Below, in pieces: positions 59,901 to 64,000 of a stretch of 64,000 nt of DNA. The notes beneath the pieces were generated by a model. The model was not told the origin of the DNA and made no database searches. It saw only the letters and a program-made list of their open reading frames with translations. Origin of the DNA: Erigeron canadensis. Taxonomy: Eukaryota > Streptophyta > Magnoliopsida > Asterales > Asteraceae. How positions within the stretch are numbered: position 1 is the first letter of the stretch; each line of letters starts with the position of its first letter. The stretch is from positions 32,597,548 through 32,661,547 of the forward strand of contig NC_057769.1 of the NCBI RefSeq assembly GCF_010389155.1, given 5' to 3'. The position numbers and the translations under genes were made by a program.

Positions 59901-61175
59901 GATGAAGGCTATTTGTATTTATTGAAAGATATTTACTGGGAGAGAGAAGACTAAAGGGGTGAGAAAGGGCAAAAACGTAAAATTGCATGTCCCAAATCTT
60001 ATAAACTTTCAAGATTAGTGGATAATTTTTAATAAGCAAGTATAGAAAAGCATACAATAAATTAAAGTCTAAGGGGCTGCTGATCAAAGATGTTGTCTAT
60101 AAGACTAAAAATACAAACTAAAATGGTCATATATAATCATTTCACTAAAGTATAAGGATTTAAAAGAAAACAAAACCAAAAGTTAATGTAAACTTTGAAA
60201 ACTTGTGGGCATCTTCCCTACCCTTATCCCCTCCAACACCCAAAAGCAACCACCATGAAAATATAAACTGATTGTTCATTGTGATTGACTCAAATAATAA
60301 GCTTTTAACTATCTAAAACATATTTTCGTAATTCTGTTAACATCTTTTTGGTTTCATTTATGTTTTAAAGGAAAATTTTCAAGCATACTTTTAGACTTTT
60401 TTAATTTTTTTACATTATACTAAAATGAAAATGGGGCAGTTGCCCACATTGCCCCAAGATAAATCCGTCCCTAAGTATTATAACTATTTTAATCCATTGT
60501 AAATCTTTGAACATATAATAACTATAAACACATACATGAGTTCAATTGGTGTTATTACTTAAATTAATAGCGTGTCATGCATGTGTCGATAAGAACTATA
60601 TTGTATATTGATTTAATTAGTATATTGGTAGTTTATATCATTTTAAACATACTATACGGATGTTATATATTTTTAAAAAATCTTTCATGGAGTAACCAAA
60701 GAGTAAGCGCCCAGCTAGCTAGTATAGCTACCTGAATTAATAGCAACGGGGAATCGAGAATGCCACTAGAACCAGGGACATCATAAAGGAGTTCCCCCAA
60801 ACAAGGAAATGGCGGATGAGGCCTGCTTTCTCCAAACTCGTCAAGAGTAACGTCTGCCTCCGCTTCAATAAACAATGCACCCTCGGCGGTGCAGTCCACC
60901 ATAAGTTTCCTGCCCGAACCTTCCTTTAGTCTGCCAGCAAAAGGGTAGTAAAACACCAGCACCCTGGCTAAAGCCTCCCTGATCACGGTAGCGGGGTTTT
61001 TATCTTCCATTTCGGGATTCCTAGGAAAAAAATGAATTGATCGAACCTGGCAGCGAAGTTCATCTTGATCATCAATGTCAGATAGTAGCTTAAGCTCTCG
61101 ATGTGTGGGTTCTGCTGGAGTTATTAGCTCGGGTGCTTGTCTACGAACCACAAAGGTGTTGTTGGGTTGCAGCAT
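53958..61175 (-). CDS. BAHD acyltransferase, benzyl-alcohol O-benzoyltransferase-like
   Basis: Exon 1 61175-60732 and exon 2 54842-53958; 1329 bases, 442 residues, joined in phase 0 at CAG|GTAGCT and TTATAG|GTG. Residues 10-150 include [62 protein letters not shown] and [18 protein letters not shown]. The catalytic HXXXD is HTMCD at 165-169 and the structural DFGWG is intact at 381-385. This is the benzyl/benzoyl-transferring clade (BEBT, AMAT-like), which moves an acyl group from acyl-CoA to an alcohol in the cytosol; the exact substrates cannot be read from sequence. The single intron position is typical, but at 5.9 kb it is unusually long and full of transposons. The C terminus is about 15 residues shorter than in well-known members. 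A paralogue lies 2 kb upstream. Confidence 0.88.
56251..56411 (+). repeat. Three tandem copies of a 55-base unit
   Basis: GTTAGTTATATT[TC]TGTT begins at 56251, 56306 and 56361. Each copy continues GGTGAGAAGTCTTATACTAG or a one-base variant. Copies differ at only a few positions. Confidence 0.9.
56496..57335. mobile_element. Non-autonomous hAT element with exact 8-base target-site duplication
   Basis: The ends TAGGGATGAGCAT and ATGCTCATCCCTA are exact 13-base inverted repeats, flanked on both sides by CACACAAT (56488-56495 and 57336-57343). Subterminal regions are rich in CCGAACC and CGGTTCGG motifs in opposite orientations. It is 840 bases and no transposase frame is present. Confidence 0.92.
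57532..58291. mobile_element. Probable second hAT-type non-autonomous element
   Basis: TAAGGTTGTGCATGACCCAA on the left faces CCATGCACATCCTTA on the right, giving 13-14-base imperfect inverted repeats. Subterminal AAACCGG-type motifs (GGTTTAGCTGGTTTCAACC) resemble those of other plant hAT MITEs. I could not confirm an 8-base duplication. Confidence 0.5.
58537..58730. mobile_element. MITE family A, copy 4, inverted relative to copy 3
   Basis: It begins TTTTAGGTAAAATAAAACAA and ends TTTGTTTTACAACCCC. The interior, GATCTAAGGGTCAAAATCTT with CATCGTGCATCA, is the reverse complement of the copy at 44388. Confidence 0.75.
59643..59880 (-). mobile_element. Helitron-like 3' terminus
   Basis: The minus strand reads CCGCCGCAACGCACGGGTAA, then TATG, CTCG and T, matching the hairpin-plus-CTRR layout of the termini at 3361, 15477 and 30787. 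The 5' limit was not found, so the end given here is only the visible portion. Confidence 0.4.
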
Positions 61176-61210
61176 TGTGTATGTTTTTGGTATCCAAGAT
61201 TGGTAATGCC

Positions 61211-61220
61211 AAATATATAG
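61211..61220 (-). promoter_or_regulatory. Possible TATA box of the complete BAHD gene
   Basis: The minus strand reads CTATATATTT about 36-45 bases upstream of the ATG, which would leave a very short 5' UTR. It is plausible but unproven. Confidence 0.4.
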
Positions 61221-61383
61221 TGGTGCAGTTTTTTTTATTTTTTTATTTTTTATAATATACGAATACCAATTATACTACCGCCACCTTTTATTATTATATC
61301 AACGCGTGTAACTTAATTTATGACAAATACAACTATCTCATTTTTTATTTATAAACTAGGAAGTGTATATCCTGCATTCCTGC

Positions 61384-61484
61384 GTTGCGAGATTTCAGTT
61401 ATCATATTTGTGTTTATTATTGATGCGGTTTTTGTTGCGGGATTTCAGTTATCATATTTGTGTTTGTTATTGATGCGGTTTTAT
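61384..61484 (+). repeat. 50-base tandem duplication
   Basis: GTTGCGAGATTTCAGTTATC at 61384 is repeated as GTTGCGGGATTTCAGTTATC at 61434. Both continue ATATTTGTGTTT and TTATTGATGCGGTTTT. Confidence 0.9.
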
Positions 61485-61869
61485 ATTCGGTAAAAAAAAG
61501 TTTAGGAAAAAAAAAATAACAATCACTAAAAATCAAAAGCAGAACCAAAAGCACTAATATTATAGATATGTTTTATTACGATGTTTGTCATATCGAATTT
61601 ATATGTATTTAAGAACAATACTACTGGTACGCCGTAAAATATTCGATATGAAACATATAGGTTTGTTTGTATAATAAAGTCAAAAATAAAGAATATAGAA
61701 AGAGAAAAAAACTAAGGGTAAACAAACTCAAAATAAATGTAAGAGTAATGCCCAAAAGTTTATGACGTGAAAATATATAAAAGTTTCTAATATATTAGTT
61801 CTATACATAAAAGAAATAAAAAACTCCGAAGAAATCAAGAAATACAAATAGAAAAAAGTTCAAACAATA

Positions 61870-62155
61870 TCCAATATGCCAAATACGAATAGTGATGCGA
61901 GGTGTAAGATGAACGAATGAAATAGTGTCAGCGCCCAATATATTAGTCAAGAACACAAAACAAAAGTTGTGCAAAAACGAAGAAAAATCTGATTCGATAT
62001 GGCAAAATCCGAATAGTGCGAGGTTTAATATGGACGAATAGAACAGTGTCAACGTCCAAATAATAGAACCCGAACGGGATCCGATATGATAAAATACAAA
62101 TAGTGATGCGGGACGGAATATAAACCAACGGAACAGTGCCACCGTTCATAACTTT
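61870..62155. repeat. Three degenerate copies of a GCAAAATACGAATAGTG unit
   Basis: CAATATGCCAAATACGAATAG, CGATATGGCAAAATCCGAATAG-like and CGATATGATAAAATACAAATAG-like blocks at about 61872, 61993 and 62080 are each followed by TGCGAGG or TGCGGGA, TATGGACGAAT-like sequence and CAGTGTCA[AG]CG or CAGTGCCACCG. Together with the GCGTTGC motif at 61382 this may be one degraded Helitron-like element. Confidence 0.6.
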
Positions 62156-63164
62156 GAGGCTTAATGATATTGCAATATTTAAATAAATTTTTTTTTAGTA
62201 ATGGCATTGGATAATACCAATATTGGTAAACATACAGCCATGCGATGATACCGCTACCGACAGTGTGAGACACGGTGTGGCAAAGAAACAGAGCAAAGTT
62301 TGCCGTGAATGTTGGAGTGTGGTTCGAGGAGCATATAGTTGTTCCATTTCCCCTCCAACGGTCCAAAATTTTTTATTTTAATATGGAAAATGATATATAC
62401 ATCAGTATAATAATCTACCTATAGCTTTCATCACATGAAAAGTGTATTCCATACATTTTCTCTTTTAATCTCTTCCTTTAATGGTAACACTTGACATATT
62501 CATTTTATTAGGTTGATTTATTAGGTTGATTTTTCATTTTCTTTTTCATATTTTTTTCCCGCTATTTTCACATATAACTATCTCATAACCTGGAGATTAT
62601 TAAGTGATTGAGAATGTTGGATGATTAATGAGTACCAAATGATACATGGATCATGAGGTTTCATTCAATTACCCAACCAAAACTATCTCATTTTTAGTCC
62701 ATTTCAGTCTCGGTTAACCCAAACACGTACGACCACCCAAGTTTCGGTGTGGGCATCATTTTCGGTCTAACATTCCATCATTTTTGGGTTCTGCCAGGTT
62801 GGGCTGGGTTTGGGCCCGATCTCGATATACAGTTCAAAACATGAATTGCATCTGTAATGGGTTTGTAGGTGTTTTGATCAGGCCCATTTAGAATGGCATC
62901 TGTATCATCTTCAATCTTCCGTCTTTTTACCATATACTAGGAGTTTTTTGAGTCTTTTATGAAGAAGATTTTATAATATAACGGAGTATTTCCATCAATA
63001 AAAAAAGTACAGGAGGAATTACACATTGTTTGGTAATTTAGACAATGTATACAATATCACAAAAACAGATATGCAAAACAATATATTGGAATGATTGATG
63101 AGTTTTTTTTTTTTTTAAAATAAAAAGGGCTAATTAAGGTTTGGAAGAGCTTCTAGCTAGTACG

Positions 63165-64000
63165 TTATTGGACATATATCAACATTTTATTGAGTTCTTT
63201 CATGAATTTCTCCATTGCTGCTTTTGGTAGGGATAACGATATCATGATTCCCGATTCGCCTTTGCTGTTTGTAGAAGACACCAAGTAACTAAAGATTTCT
63301 GGGTTGAAAGCAAATCCCCCAAAAGCAGGCCCTGCATAAGTTGCTTTTCCCCACCCGAAATTTATTTCATTGAATCCAACTCTAGTCAGGTTTGAGATTG
63401 CATACGTCGATTCAAAGTTTAAAGACGTCCACCTTCTAATAGCCAATAGGTCAACCGTTGACCTGACAAACTCTTCGGTCACAATAGATTTGGCACTCAT
63501 AACAAGTCTCAATGCATGGGCTAATGGTTTGGTCGACAGGTCTCGAGCTGTTGACCTCACTAATGGATGAACCACACAGTTTCCGTAGTATCCTATTGGC
63601 AAAGGAGGGTTTAACTTAGCACGTGCATTCACGGGGAACATGAAACGCATCTCTTGTTCTGGATTAGGTTCTAAGGCAATGGTACGGCAACGCCATATAC
63701 TAGCGGTTAGAATCTCATTAGTAGTACAAGTTTTTATATCATCTGGAACGAACCTACGAAGAGCTGATATCTCGGAAGGTCTGAAGAGAAATGTTTTTTG
63801 GGTCATCTGATCATCCATCTTCAATTGGGGGTGTTTGGAGTTGGGTTTTTCCTTGTACTCGGGGTGATCAGTAAAATTTACATGTGGCGGGTCTCTTGCA
63901 AAAAGCAACTCCCTTTCCCAAACGGGCAAAATGGATGGTTGAGATGCACATCGGGCAATTTCACCCAGTGCGATCAGGAACTGCATAGCTCCTTGTCCGT
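63165..64000 (-). CDS. Second BAHD acyltransferase (tandem paralogue), partial exon 2
   Basis: The frame is open to the window edge and in-frame with GQGA just before [20 protein letters not shown], so about 278 residues of exon 2 are seen. The first exon and the HXXXD motif lie outside. It is closely similar to the complete gene at 53958-61175 over its whole length ([46 protein letters not shown], YYGNCVVHP), on the same strand and 2 kb upstream of it, so it is a tandem duplicate. It ends NKMLIYVQ, three residues longer. The DFGWG motif reads NFGWG (codon AAT instead of GAT). Acyl-CoA dependent transfer to an alcohol is inferred from the family; substrate unknown. Confidence 0.88.
   Translation of the reverse strand, partial: GQGAMQFLIALGEIARCASQPSILPVWERELLFARDPPHVNFTDHPEYKEKPNSKHPQLKMDDQMTQKTFLFRPSEISALRRFVPDDIKTCTTNEILTASIWRCRTIALEPNPEQEMRFMFPVNARAKLNPPLPIGYYGNCVVHPLVRSTARDLSTKPLAHALRLVMSAKSIVTEEFVRSTVDLLAIRRWTSLNFESTYAISNLTRVGFNEINFGWGKATYAGPAFGGFAFNPEIFSYLVSSTNSKGESGIMISLSLPKAAMEKFMKELNKMLIYVQ

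Larger units (their letters stand above)
54843..60731. other. 5.9-kb transposon-filled intron of the BAHD gene
   Basis: The intron holds a 55-base triple repeat, a hAT element with an 8-base duplication, a second hAT-like element, MITE family A and a Helitron-like terminus, listed separately. The remaining sequence (54850-56240, 58740-59640, 59900-60730) is AT-rich; I see no gene in it. Confidence 0.6.
61176..63164. other. Spacer between tandem BAHD genes
   Basis: It holds the promoter of the complete BAHD gene, a 50-base tandem duplication (61384-61484), three degenerate copies of a 70-110-base unit (61870-62155) and the 3' flank of the second BAHD gene. No other gene is seen. Confidence 0.55.

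Noticed and set aside
60663..60731. Extension of BAHD exon 1 to the stop at 60663
   Set aside because: The extra residues lie past a GTAGCT donor and do not match the family; splicing at 60732 restores the conserved LLLIQVTRL junction.

Overview
This is plant nuclear DNA from a eudicot. The genes have many introns with GT-AG boundaries, the spacers are AT-rich, and short transposons are dense. Several repeats look to me like those of the daisy family (Asteraceae, perhaps Anthemideae), but that is an impression from memory, not a search. No prokaryotic, viral or organellar gene was recognised.

Nine complete genes and two partial genes can be read. From left to right they are: the tail of a PIF/Harbinger-associated NAM-like protein running off the left edge (2-331, +); a HIRD11-type KS dehydrin (1676-1999, -); a BTB/pentapeptide-repeat FIP2 homologue with 11 exons (5700-10606, -); a DUF639 membrane protein with 10 exons (15692-20419, +); co-chaperone p23-2 with 6 exons (20980-23859, -); a plant cysteine oxidase with 5 exons (33684-36563, +); an LBD20-like transcription factor (38565-39615, +); a SUVR3-like SET protein (40528-42850, -); a NEMP/DUF2215 nuclear-envelope protein with 10 exons (45920-53322, +); and two tandem BAHD acyltransferases (53958-61175, -, complete; 63165-64000, -, running off the right edge). 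All spliced models were built by hand. Each closes in frame at canonical splice sites and gives a protein near the usual family length.

The spacers and large introns are mostly small non-autonomous transposons. There are tRNA-derived SINEs and L1-like LINE 3' ends with target-site duplications, short Helitrons, hAT-type elements with 8-bp duplications, at least four copies of one MITE family, a pair of 258-bp hairpin elements in opposite orientation, and a foldback element of about 1.1 kb filled with a GGGTCAGCTTGG minisatellite. The block 24.2-27.7 kb is a string of about seven different foldback elements, most set in (TA)n microsatellites.

The genes do not form one pathway, as is usual for plant chromosomes. 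Several touch on stress or low oxygen (dehydrin, p23, cysteine oxidase), but there is no evidence of co-regulation. SUVR3, LBD20 and p23-2 are also near neighbours in Arabidopsis (At3g03750, At3g03760, At3g03773), so part of the window is an old conserved block. I found no convincing new multi-gene system. The observations most worth following are a SUVR3 homologue whose pre-SET region has lost its zinc-binding cysteines, the foldback/minisatellite elements, and a BAHD tandem pair with a 5.9-kb transposon-filled intron and an altered DFGWG motif in the second copy.
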